A stretch of 20,533 bases of DNA from an uncultured Flavobacteriales bacterium (GCA_937925525.1 CALALS010000140.1:1-20533), one strand, 5' to 3'; positions 1-6,664 are shown, counted from the first letter of the stretch. A program made the numbers and translations. Notes: generated by a model not told the origin, from the sequence alone.

Positions 1-308
1 ATGTCGGCACTAATATAAGCATCTCCGTGTGGGAGCTACTTCAGAGTCTTACCTATAACGTTAGCTACTTTATTGTAACGTCCGTCATCCATTTCTCTTA
101 ATGAGTGAAGGATTCTTCTTTGAACTGGCTTTAATCCGTCATTAATATGTGGAACGGCTCTTTCAAGAATTACATATGAAGCATAGTCCAAGAACCAGTT
201 TTGGTACATACCGGAAACTTGGGTTACGTTTTCTAAGTTTGCTTCTTCATTCGATGCATCAAATTCTTCGTCTCTTTCTTCTATGTTATCGTTGTCTTTC
301 TTAGCCAT
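1..308 (-). CDS. parC: DNA topoisomerase IV subunit A, N-terminal part (runs off the window, interrupted)
   Basis: This is the start of the DNA cleavage and rejoining subunit of topoisomerase IV, which works with ParE to unlink daughter chromosomes. The reading starts at an ATG (308) two bases after the parE stop, so the two are one operon. After an acidic stretch of about 25 residues, the sequence SGMYQNWFLDYASYVILER, then DGLKPVQRRILHSL and KVANVIGKTLK, is typical of Bacteroidota ParC rather than GyrA. At codon 91 an in-frame TAG (positions 36-38) replaces the expected Tyr just before the family PHGDA motif. PHGDA itself follows in the same frame (18-32), but the next residues no longer fit the family. 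The catalytic Tyr region lies outside the window. The break is within 40 bases of the window edge, so contig-end error is more likely than a real nonsense mutation in an essential gene. Confidence 0.9.
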
Positions 309-310
309 GA

Positions 311-2164
311 TTATACTAATGCTTCTTCAACTATATCTTTTTCTACTTTGAGGTTGTCAATAATAAATTCTTGCCTGTCCGGAGTATTTTTACCCATGTA
401 GAATTCCAGCATTTTTTGAATGGAGGTGTCATTTCCGATAACAACAGGGCTTAAGCGAATATCTTTTCCAATGAAATGTTTAAACTCATCCGGTGAAATT
501 TCTCCTAACCCTTTAAATCTGGTTATTTCCGGTTTTCCTTTTAATTTATTTAATGCTGCAACTCTTTCTTCCTCAGAATAACAGTAAATTGTTTCTTGTT
601 TATTCCTAACTCTGAACAGAGGCGTTTCCAATATATACAGGTGCCCGTTTTTTACTAAATCTGGAAAGAACTGAAGAAAGAAAGTGATGAGTAGTAATCT
701 AATGTGCATACCATCAACATCGGCATCTGTTGCTAAAACAATGTTGTTATATCGAAGTGTGTCAAGGCCTTCTTCAATGTTTAAGGCAGCTTGCAGTAGA
801 TTAAACTCTTCGTTTTCGTAAACAATTTTTTTGGTAAGGCTATAGCAGTTTAGCGGTTTTCCTTTTAAACTAAATACAGCTTGCGTATTTACATCTCTAG
901 ATTTGGTAATAGAACCGGAAGCTGAATCTCCCTCAGTAATAAATAACGTAGTTTCGTATTGTCTCTCATGATTATCACCCAGGTGAACTCTACAATCCCT
1001 TAATTTTTTGTTGTGAAGGCTTGCTTTTTTTGCTCTTTCTTTCGCAAGTTTTCTAATGCCTGCCATGTCTTTACGCTCACGTTCAGATTGCAAAATTTTT
1101 CGGTGAATGGAGTCGGCAATTTCAGGATTTTTGTGTAAAAAGTTATCCAGATGTTTTTTTAAGAAATCAGCCACAAATGCGCGCATTGAAGTGCCTCCCG
1201 GTTCAATTTCCGTAGAACCAAGTTTGGTTTTTGTTTGTGATTCAAAAACGGGTTCAATTACTTTTACGCTAACTGCCGCAACAATAGAGCTTCTGATGTC
1301 CTGTGCGTCATAATCTTTTTGAAAAAACTCCCGAATAGTTTTTACATTCGCTTCTCTAAACGCTCCTTGGTGTGTTCCTCCTTGTGTGGTGTGTTGTCCG
1401 TTTACAAAAGAATAATATTCTTCTCCATATGAATTTACATGTGTAATAGCTACTTCAATATCTTCATCTTCAAGATGAATAATAGGATAGAGCGGTTCAT
1501 TGGATATATTTTTCTCTAATAAATCTTTTAAACCATTTTCAGAAACAAACTTTTCACCGTTAAAGTTAATGGTAAGCTTTCTGTTTAGGAAAGCATAGTT
1601 CCACAACATTCTTTCGATATGCTGTGTTCTGTATTTGAAGTTTAGGAAAATGGTGTCATCCGGAATAAAGGTTATTCTGGTACCTTTTCTTTTTGGAGAA
1701 TCTTCTTGTTTATATTCCTTCGTTAATTCACCTCTTTTAAATTCAGCTTTTTTAATTTTCCCGTCTCTAATCGACTCTACGCAAAAATAATTGGATAATG
1801 CATTAACGGCTTTAGTACCAACTCCGTTTAATCCAACCGATTTTTTAAAGGCTTTAGAGTCGTATTTACCACCGGTATTCATTTTAGAAACCACATCAAC
1901 CACTTTTCCAAGTGGAATTCCTCTTCCGTAGTCTCTTACTTTTACTTCATCGTCTTTAATGGTAACATCAATGGTTTTACCATTGCCCATCACAAACTCA
2001 TCGATACTATTATCCAGAACTTCTTTGAGGAGAATATAAATACCATCATCAAAAGAACTGCCGTCTCCAAGCTTACCAATATACATTCCAGGACGAATAC
2101 GGATGTGTTCTTTCCAGTCAAGTGTACGTATGTTTTCCTCAGTATATTTAACTTCTTCAGCCAC
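311..2164 (-). CDS. parE: DNA topoisomerase IV subunit B (ATPase subunit)
   Basis: This is the ATP-hydrolysing subunit of the type IIA topoisomerase that decatenates chromosomes in the cytoplasm. The 617 residues show the full family layout. The GHKL ATPase domain has EVLDNSIDEF (about 48-57, with the Mg-ATP Asn at 52), DYGRGIP (78-84), NTGGKYD (96-102) and GLNGVGTKAVNALS (111-124). The transducer domain follows. The TOPRIM domain has ITEGDSASGS (409-418, catalytic Glu 411) and DADVDGMHIR (480-489). The C-terminal RFKGLGEISPDEF is at about 549-561. No in-frame ATG exists before residue 27 and a stop lies a few codons upstream, so the start is the GTG at 2164, directly preceded by AAGG. The gene is upstream of parC with a 2-base gap. 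Nothing in the domain order suggests damage. Confidence 0.96.
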   Translation of the reverse strand: MAEEVKYTEENIRTLDWKEHIRIRPGMYIGKLGDGSSFDDGIYILLKEVLDNSIDEFVMGNGKTIDVTIKDDEVKVRDYGRGIPLGKVVDVVSKMNTGGKYDSKAFKKSVGLNGVGTKAVNALSNYFCVESIRDGKIKKAEFKRGELTKEYKQEDSPKRKGTRITFIPDDTIFLNFKYRTQHIERMLWNYAFLNRKLTINFNGEKFVSENGLKDLLEKNISNEPLYPIIHLEDEDIEVAITHVNSYGEEYYSFVNGQHTTQGGTHQGAFREANVKTIREFFQKDYDAQDIRSSIVAAVSVKVIEPVFESQTKTKLGSTEIEPGGTSMRAFVADFLKKHLDNFLHKNPEIADSIHRKILQSERERKDMAGIRKLAKERAKKASLHNKKLRDCRVHLGDNHERQYETTLFITEGDSASGSITKSRDVNTQAVFSLKGKPLNCYSLTKKIVYENEEFNLLQAALNIEEGLDTLRYNNIVLATDADVDGMHIRLLLITFFLQFFPDLVKNGHLYILETPLFRVRNKQETIYCYSEEERVAALNKLKGKPEITRFKGLGEISPDEFKHFIGKDIRLSPVVIGNDTSIQKMLEFYMGKNTPDRQEFIIDNLKVEKDIVEEALV

Positions 2165-2266
2165 CCTTGATTTTTTAAGGAAGCTAAATTAAAAAGATTA
2201 TGCCCTAATTAGAACTGATAATATGAGCAGTTTTCAACAATTGATGGGGAAAACTTAATTCAGTAA

Positions 2267-3931
2267 TCATCTTAAGGTAAATCCTAGTTTTTGAACCATT
2301 AATGAATCATGCTTTATGTTCCAAAAATAAATTCGCATTACAGCATTTCCATTATTGACTTTTGGAATTAAGAATTCATCACTAAACCTTTGTTCAATAT
2401 TAAGTTTTTCAATTTTGTTTTTTAATGAGATTGATTTCCAAAAATAAACGCTGTCGGAATCAAAAATAGAGCAAACTATTGTTGGATCATTGTTGGTGTA
2501 GTGAATGGTGGTAGAATTTATTATACATGATTTATAGGGTGTTTTGTACAAGCTATCTCCACCATACTCAAGTATGTCGCTATACTCTTGCTCAGTCGAA
2601 ATCACTTCAATATTATTAGATGATTTGGATATTAATTTTCTGCCAAGCAACCATAAGTACTCTTCTTTATCCCAGTCATTTAAGCCTTTGTAGCATTTTT
2701 CATAATTAGATATTAATAACTGGTTAATAATTATAAAAATAAGAGTAGGAAAAACAAAAAGTACTTTCATAAACCACTTGCTTTGAGCAATACGTTTAAT
2801 AAACTGTGCTAAAGGAATTGAAAACAGCACCGTATATTCAACAAAATTCCTGCTTCCGAAACCACAACCAAAACTAAAAGAATACCAAGAGGCGCATAAA
2901 TAGCTCACTAAAAGAAAAACAAGCAATGAAACAATTCCGGAAACTTTCCTTTTTAGAGAAAGAAGAATAAAAACAGGTATTAAAAGAAAATAGATAGGAT
3001 TGTAGGGAAATAATCCATTATTAAATGAAAACCAAAATTCAATTAATTTTGGATTGGTTAAATTAGTGAATGACTCTCCTTGATACGAATCATGTATTAA
3101 GGAACCGCTTAAATAGTGCCAATAAATAAATTGGGGAAGTAGGCATATAAAACCAATTAAGATTATAGCTAAAACGTTCTTTTTTGTGAAAATGGATTTG
3201 ATAAACTCAAGAGGTTTCTCTCTCTTAGATAGGACAATAAAAATAGTTGCTAAAACAAATATTCCGTTTATTGGTCTAATTACAATAGTGAGCATTGAAA
3301 AGAAAATCCAAAGCGAAAAATGCAGAATAGATTTTTCAATTTTAGTAGAAAAGAATAGTACCGCTGCAAAGCAGAAAAGAGAGTATGAATGCGACATTCC
3401 TGTAGTGTCTGTTAAGTAGTAAAACAGATTAGTACCTAGTAAAATAATGAGAATAGCTAGTGCAGAAGATATTTTTCCAAAGTGAATTTGTAAGAAAAAA
3501 TACAACAGTATTAGCCCTACTATTCCATAAAATAGCGTAGCATAGTTTGGAATGTTGTGGTAATTACCGGAAAATCCATCAGTAGTTAAGCCATTAACTT
3601 TATTATACAAATGGACTAATCCAAAAAAGGGTACTTGCATTAAAGCTACTCCATAAGTGTATCTGGTTTTTATTTTACCTGAAACACTATCAACTGTAAA
3701 CCCACCACCTGTTTTTTCTACAATATCATCAGGAAGTTTATGGCCGTCATAATCATAAATAAAAAATGTGGGTAAATAGGAATAGTAGCCCACTTGGTCT
3801 GCCCAGAGTTCGGCTTGCCAATTGAATTCACCTACATGTTTGTGTTTGTTAATTAATGTACTGGAAACGGAAACGGCAATTATTCCAAAAAGAATAATTT
3901 CAAAGAGGTATTTTTTTAATGAGCCAATCAA
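2267..3931 (-). CDS. Polytopic membrane protein, GT-C glycosyltransferase-like
   Basis: The 554-residue protein has an N-terminal membrane helix (about 8-26), then a hydrophilic loop (30-125) containing WADQVGYYSYLPTFF. About eight further hydrophobic segments lie between 130 and 405, and a soluble C-terminal domain of about 145 residues follows. An acidic residue in the first large external loop followed by many helices is the plan of GT-C glycosyltransferases that use lipid-linked sugars (the ArnT/PMT type). Transfer of a sugar to an envelope acceptor is therefore an inference, not something the sequence proves. The only plausible start is a TTG at 3931, because an in-frame stop (that of ychF) lies one codon upstream and the next Met is near residue 98. 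It follows ychF by 3 bases and is probably translated from the same mRNA. Confidence 0.6.
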   Translation of the reverse strand: MIGSLKKYLFEIILFGIIAVSVSSTLINKHKHVGEFNWQAELWADQVGYYSYLPTFFIYDYDGHKLPDDIVEKTGGGFTVDSVSGKIKTRYTYGVALMQVPFFGLVHLYNKVNGLTTDGFSGNYHNIPNYATLFYGIVGLILLYFFLQIHFGKISSALAILIILLGTNLFYYLTDTTGMSHSYSLFCFAAVLFFSTKIEKSILHFSLWIFFSMLTIVIRPINGIFVLATIFIVLSKREKPLEFIKSIFTKKNVLAIILIGFICLLPQFIYWHYLSGSLIHDSYQGESFTNLTNPKLIEFWFSFNNGLFPYNPIYFLLIPVFILLSLKRKVSGIVSLLVFLLVSYLCASWYSFSFGCGFGSRNFVEYTVLFSIPLAQFIKRIAQSKWFMKVLFVFPTLIFIIINQLLISNYEKCYKGLNDWDKEEYLWLLGRKLISKSSNNIEVISTEQEYSDILEYGGDSLYKTPYKSCIINSTTIHYTNNDPTIVCSIFDSDSVYFWKSISLKNKIEKLNIEQRFSDEFLIPKVNNGNAVMRIYFWNIKHDSLMVQKLGFTLR

Positions 3932-3934
3932 ACT

Positions 3935-5032
3935 TTACACATTAAACCTAAAGTGCATAATGTCTCCGTCATTTACTACATATTCTTTTCCTTCAACGCC
4001 AAGTTTTCCGGCTTCTTTTATAGCAGCTTCTGATTTATATTGCAGATAATCTTCATACTTAATGACTTCAGCACGGATAAATCCTTTTTCAAAGTCAGTG
4101 TGGATAACGGCTGCTGCCTGTGGTGCTTTCATTCCTTTTTCTATCGTCCAGGCTCTCACTTCTTTTACACCTGCCGTAAAATAGGTTTGTAAATCCAATA
4201 ATTTATAGGCTGTTCGTATTAGTCTGTTGACACCTGCTTCGGCTAATCCTAAATCATCTAAAAACATTTTACGCTCTTCATACGATTCTAACTCTGCAAT
4301 GTCTGCTTCCGTTTTTACGGCTAAAAACATCACTTCTGCATTTTCATTGGCAACGGCCTTTTTTACATCTTCTACGTACTGATTCCCTGTTTTTACAGAA
4401 GCTTCATCTACGTTACAAACGTACAATACCGGTTTATTAGTAAGCAATTGAAGTTCGTTAGCAAATGGAATTAATTCTTCTTCCATTTCAACCGTTCTGG
4501 CGGATTGCCCGCTTTCCAAAGTGGTTTTGTATTTCTTTAAAAGTTCTAATTGTTTTTGTGCTGCTTTGTCTCCGGCATTGGCAGCTCTTTGTATGGCTTG
4601 TATTTTCTTTTCAACGGTTTCAAGGTCTTTTAACTGCAACTCAATGTCAATCACTTCTTTATCTCTTACCGGATTTACCGAACCATCTACATGCACAATA
4701 TTACCGTCATCAAAACACCTTAACACATGAATAATGGCATCCGTTTCTCTGATGTTTCCTAAAAACTGATTTCCTAAACCTTCACCTTTACTGGCTCCTT
4801 TTACTAAACCCGCTATATCTACAATATCTATAGTTGCCGGAACCACTCTTTCCGGTTTTACAATTTTTTCCAACTCTTCCAGTCGCTCATCCGGAACGGT
4901 AATTACGCCTAAATTAGGCTCAATGGTGCAAAACGGAAAATTTGCCGATTGAGCTTTTGCATTTGATAAACAATTAAAAAGTGTTGATTTTCCTACGTTT
5001 GGTAAACCAACAATACCACATTTTAAACCCAT
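3935..5032 (-). CDS. ychF: Ribosome-associated ATPase/GTPase YchF (OLA1 family)
   Basis: YchF is a universally conserved P-loop NTPase that binds ribosomes and is linked to stress responses. Unlike most TRAFAC GTPases it prefers ATP. The 365 residues are a normal full length. Walker A is GLPNVGKST (9-17), switch II is DIAGLVKGASKGEGLGNQFL (72-91), the G4-equivalent is NVDE (207-210) in place of the GTP-selective NKxD, and a C-terminal TGS domain ends in the family tail HFRFNV. The helical coiled-coil insert lies at about 130-190. The ATG at 5032 is supported by a TATCTTTG promoter box 18 bases upstream. The first 22 codons and the upstream region are duplicated, in decayed form, at 5627-5875. 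Downstream on the same strand is the membrane protein gene, separated by three bases. Confidence 0.97.
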   Translation of the reverse strand: MGLKCGIVGLPNVGKSTLFNCLSNAKAQSANFPFCTIEPNLGVITVPDERLEELEKIVKPERVVPATIDIVDIAGLVKGASKGEGLGNQFLGNIRETDAIIHVLRCFDDGNIVHVDGSVNPVRDKEVIDIELQLKDLETVEKKIQAIQRAANAGDKAAQKQLELLKKYKTTLESGQSARTVEMEEELIPFANELQLLTNKPVLYVCNVDEASVKTGNQYVEDVKKAVANENAEVMFLAVKTEADIAELESYEERKMFLDDLGLAEAGVNRLIRTAYKLLDLQTYFTAGVKEVRAWTIEKGMKAPQAAAVIHTDFEKGFIRAEVIKYEDYLQYKSEAAIKEAGKLGVEGKEYVVNDGDIMHFRFNV

Positions 5033-5210
5033 ACATCTAAATTGAAGCGCAAAGATAGAAATTAGTGTTTAGTAAATTTAGTTTAGAAGTAAATTAGGTA
5101 AAAGCCAATAGTGTTTAAAAAATAATGGCTTTAAATTTTACCATTTGCTAAAAAGCGACTAACTTGCGGTAACTTACATTAAAGGTAATTAAAGACACTT
5201 ATAACTTTTT
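4967..5210. repeat. Direct repeat copy 1: ychF 5' end, promoter and adjoining hairpin region
   Basis: This segment holds the first 22 codons of ychF (antisense), its promoter and the intergenic stretch up to the bases before GTT at 5211. It recurs in the same orientation at 5627-5875. Over the first 134 bases I count six mismatches and no gaps (exact offset 660). Beyond position 5110 the copies diverge by small insertions and substitutions but stay alignable to the run of Ts just before GTT. This copy is the native one because it joins an intact ychF. Confidence 0.9.
5050..5057 (-). promoter_or_regulatory. ychF promoter, -7 box
   Basis: On the minus strand the sequence TATCTTTG fits the Bacteroidota -7 consensus TAnnTTTG exactly. 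It ends 18 bases before the ychF ATG, giving a predicted leader of about 12 bases. No convincing TTG-type -33 element is visible. Confidence 0.55.
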
Positions 5211-5221
5211 GTTACCGGCAA
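5164..5221 (+). other. attC-like recombination site 1 (integron-type hairpin)
   Basis: An outer left box TTGCGGTAAC (5164-5173) is complementary to an outer right box GTTACCGGCAA (5211-5221), apart from one extra G. Between them lies a weak inner stem (ATTAAAG at 5178-5184 facing CTTATAA at 5198-5204) and a T run before GTT. The boxes are in the positions of R'' and R' in an integron attC, with the crossover expected after the G of GTT. Total length is 58 bp, the same as the other two sites. The right box departs from the strict GTTRRRY consensus and the inner stem is poor, so this is the weakest of the three. Confidence 0.5.
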
Positions 5222-5238
5222 TTTAAATAAGAGTCACA

Positions 5239-5625
5239 ATGATAAAACTTGATAAAAAAAACACTCGACACACTTTCAATTGCTCTGAAAAGCCAACTAT
5301 AAAGGTAGATCAAATTCACTTTAATACGAACGATAAAAACTGGTCTGACCGACTATTTACCGCACGTCTGAATTTCATTATTGCCGGAATTGACAGTGAA
5401 GGACAAGAATTAAAAAGTCATGCTGTTCATACAGTTTTGGGTGAGTTCATAACCACTCAGCATAAACAACCTGTAATTCACATTGACAGAGAAATATCAT
5501 TTAAAGACCAACACGGAAGAATGGTACCTGATGCAAATTGTAAACGGTGGATTGCATGCATTGAACTTTATGATATTGAATTGCTGGACAATGAACATCT
5601 CAATATCGGACTTGATGTGGGTTAA
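5239..5625 (+). CDS. Hypothetical protein, 128 aa, cassette-like
   Basis: I do not recognise this protein. The 128 residues have no signal peptide or membrane segment. The middle (about 35-90) alternates polar and hydrophobic residues as in beta strands (RLFTARLNFIIAGID, then VHTVLGEFITT and PVIHIDREISF). It ends in an acidic stretch with LYDIELLDNEHLNIGLDVG. The ATG at 5239 lies 28 bases after the GTT of attC-like site 1. The TAA at 5623-5625 sits one base before the start of the ychF-derived repeat, so the gene is bounded by recombination-like junctions on both sides. That context, rather than its sequence, suggests an acquired accessory gene. No clear Bacteroidota promoter box lies immediately upstream. 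An orphan ychF promoter at 5710-5717 points antisense into its 3' end. Confidence 0.7.
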   Translation: MIKLDKKNTRHTFNCSEKPTIKVDQIHFNTNDKNWSDRLFTARLNFIIAGIDSEGQELKSHAVHTVLGEFITTQHKQPVIHIDREISFKDQHGRMVPDANCKRWIACIELYDIELLDNEHLNIGLDVG

Positions 5626-5626
5626 T

Positions 5627-5692
5627 TAAACAATTACAAAGTGTTGGTTTTTCTACGTTTGGTAAACCAATAATACCACATTTTAAACCCAT
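5627..5692 (-). pseudogene. Truncated ychF remnant (first 22 codons)
   Basis: Read on the minus strand from the ATG at 5692, this matches YchF codons 1-22 and then joins the tail of the 128-aa ORF, running into a stop after about eight unrelated codons. It has four amino-acid changes and no silent ones: V8I, G14E, S16P and F19C. Two of them destroy the Walker A motif (GKST becomes EKPT). It cannot make a functional NTPase. The pattern suggests drift without purifying selection since duplication. Confidence 0.85.
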
Positions 5693-5709
5693 ACATCTAG
5701 ATTGAAGCG

Positions 5710-5717
5710 CAAAGATA
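5710..5717 (-). promoter_or_regulatory. Orphan copy of the ychF promoter -7 box
   Basis: TATCTTTG is retained unchanged on the minus strand in repeat copy 2. If active it would start transcription through the 22-codon ychF remnant and antisense to the 128-aa ORF. Confidence 0.4.
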
Positions 5718-5827
5718 GAAATTAGTGTTTAGTAAATTTAGTTTAGAAGTAAATTAGGCAAAAGCCAATAATAGTATTAAAAAAAATAATGGTCTTAAAT
5801 TTTAGTATTTACTAAAAAGCGACTAAC

Positions 5828-5885
5828 TTGCGATAACTTATGCTAAAGCAAATTGAAACTTCCTTTAGCTTTTTTGTTGTAAACT
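5828..5885 (+). other. attC-like recombination site 2 (hairpin)
   Basis: The left outer box is TTGCGATAAC (5828-5837). A perfect 7-bp inner stem follows (GCTAAAG 5842-5848, CTTTAGC 5863-5869, 14-base loop), then T6 and the right box GTTGTAAACT (5876-5885). Here the two outer boxes do not pair with each other. TTGCGATAAC is instead the exact reverse complement of GTTATCGCAA at 6543-6552, and GTTGTAAACT is the exact reverse complement of AGTTTACAAC at 6495-6504. That is what is expected when a cassette has been inserted at the GTT of a pre-existing attC. The stem plus T run could also act as a weak terminator for plus-strand transcription. Confidence 0.6.
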
Positions 5886-6543
5886 ATTAAACATGAAAAT
5901 TAAAACGATAATATTCCTACTTGCGTTGTTGATTTGCTCAAACTCTATAGTTGCTCAAAGCCTAGATTCTGAAACAAATAAATCAATTGAAAAAAAAATC
6001 AACCCTTTCATAGGGATAGTTTTTTTCCCACAGCCAGTTTATTTCAGCCTTTCGACTGGTTTTGAAATTGGAAATAATAAAGAAAATAACCATGTGTATA
6101 GTACAATTTATGCCAAAGCAGGAAATTTTGGAATAGAGAACACCTTTCATTCTTACTTTATTGAAGTAATATTTAAACTTAAAAAGTTTGAATTCAAAAA
6201 CAACTCTATCCTAAGCATTGAAACACCTATTTGGTTAAGCAATCGAAATATAATTGAAACATTTGTTGAGGAACGTCATGAACACCATGATTACAGCTAT
6301 CTTCAGATTGGGACTGGATTGGACTTGAAGTTTTCAATTTCAAAAAAGCTGAATATAATTTCAAAGTTGGGAGTTGGTTATGGTCCACATTATAATTACG
6401 CTGGAGATTTTAATTTCTCTAACTATCGCTTTGAAAATTATAGCTGGCTGCCTCGAGCTGACATTTGTATTAGATATAGTCTATAAATAAAAACAGTTTA
6501 CAACAAAACCTAAACTGCATTAAAACGCAGTTTAGCCAAACCG
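5877..6543 (+). mobile_element. Putative integron-type gene cassette 2 (197-aa secreted protein)
   Basis: This 667-bp unit has all the parts of an integron gene cassette. It starts with TTGTAAACT at a GTT junction. A single ORF begins 16 bases in and ends 9 bases before the hairpin site. The end box AGTTTACAAC is complementary to the cassette's own start, and the pairing extends to 14 bp (TTTTGTTGTAAACT 5872-5885 with its complement 6495-6508). Removing it between the Gs at 5876 and 6543 would rejoin TTGCGATAAC and GTTATCGCAA into one complete site with perfect 10-bp outer arms. No integrase gene is present in the window. Confidence 0.55.
5893..6486 (+). CDS. Secreted outer-membrane beta-barrel-like protein, 197 aa
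   Basis: The N-terminus is a clear Sec signal peptide (MKIKTIIFLLALLICSNSIVAQ, cleavage near residues 21-22). The mature part of about 175 residues is made of short alternating amphipathic stretches rich in aromatic residues (for example VYFSLSTGFEIG, YLQIGTGLDLKFSI, LNIISKLGVGYGP). It ends with a strand-like ICIRYSL, as in small eight- to ten-strand outer-membrane barrels. A His/Glu cluster (EERHEHHDY, about 126-134) lies in a putative loop. The specific function is unknown. The ATG at 5893 follows the site-2 GTT by 17 bases and the stop is 8 bases from the next hairpin, so the gene fills its putative cassette tightly. It has no promoter of its own that I can see and would depend on upstream transcription. 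Confidence 0.8.
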   Translation: MKIKTIIFLLALLICSNSIVAQSLDSETNKSIEKKINPFIGIVFFPQPVYFSLSTGFEIGNNKENNHVYSTIYAKAGNFGIENTFHSYFIEVIFKLKKFEFKNNSILSIETPIWLSNRNIIETFVEERHEHHDYSYLQIGTGLDLKFSISKKLNIISKLGVGYGPHYNYAGDFNFSNYRFENYSWLPRADICIRYSL

Positions 6544-6552
6544 TTATCGCAA
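6495..6552 (+). other. attC-like recombination site 3 (hairpin)
   Basis: This is the clearest of the three sites. It has left box AGTTTACAAC (6495-6504), a 5-base spacer, a perfect 9-bp stem CTAAACTGC/GCAGTTTAG (6510-6518, 6527-6535) with loop ATTAAAAC, a 7-base spacer CCAAACC, and right box GTTATCGCAA (6543-6552). Unequal spacers on the two sides and the GTT core are attC traits. No T run follows the stem, so it does not read as a simple terminator. Its length is 58 bp, as for sites 1 and 2. Confidence 0.6.
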
Positions 6553-6656
6553 CTCTACTTTTTAAAATCAACTTCTACACTCCATCTAATTTTTCTGTTT
6601 TTATCAAGTATTGAATGAAGTTATTAACATCAATTCGCCTAACTTTTTAATTGGTA

Positions 6657-6664
6657 TATCTTTG
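6657..6664 (+). promoter_or_regulatory. Transketolase operon promoter, -7 box
   Basis: TATCTTTG matches the Bacteroidota consensus TAnnTTTG and ends 27 bases before the chosen ATG (6692). No good -33 TTG is visible at the usual distance. Confidence 0.5.

Larger units (their letters stand above)
5627..5875. repeat. Direct repeat copy 2: decayed duplicate of the ychF 5' end and upstream region
   Basis: This matches 4967-5210 in the same orientation. The match begins exactly one base after the stop of the 128-aa ORF and ends at the T run before GTT (5876), where the two copies lead into different genes. It retains the TATCTTTG promoter box and carries the second attC-like hairpin at its right end. 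Confidence 0.9.
5212..5876 (+). mobile_element. Putative integron-type gene cassette 1 (128-aa ORF plus duplicated ychF leader)
   Basis: If the sites at 5164-5221 and 5828-5885 are attC-like, the segment between their predicted crossover points is a 665-bp unit. It begins TTACCGGCAA, has its ATG 27 bases in, and carries one ORF. Unlike a normal cassette, 250 bases of ychF 5' region lie between the ORF stop and the hairpin. Its end box TTGCGATAAC pairs with its own start box only imperfectly (one mismatch, one indel). The unit may be a cassette that captured neighbouring chromosome, or a product of tandem duplication. Whole-unit mobility is inferred. Confidence 0.35.

Noticed and set aside
1..45. 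Possible sequencing adapter at the left edge
   Set aside because: The CATCTCCG core resembles a transposase adapter, but it is fully explained by the parC PHGDA codons, and the flanks do not match an adapter.
2230..2254. Inverted repeat GTTTTC/GAAAAC between the membrane-protein gene and parE
   Set aside because: The stem is only 6 bp and AT-rich, with no T run in either direction. It is too weak to call a terminator.
4465..4734. Plus-strand open frames inside ychF and similar frames inside other large genes
   Set aside because: They are shadows of confidently identified genes, with no recognisable product.
5842..5875. Simple Rho-independent terminator after the 128-aa gene
   Set aside because: A 7-bp AT-rich stem with a 14-base loop and T6 could weakly terminate. 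The pairing of the outer boxes with positions 6495-6552 is better explained by an attC-like site, so it is listed as that.
6510..6535. Terminator hairpin after the 197-aa gene
   Set aside because: The 9-bp stem is strong but is followed by CCAAACC, not a T run.
6553..6650. Antisense fragments that translate for about 20 codons (for example a frame ending RWSVEVDFKK)
   Set aside because: They have no start codon, no ribosome site and competing frames of similar length, so they cannot be told from chance. A decayed cassette gene remains possible.
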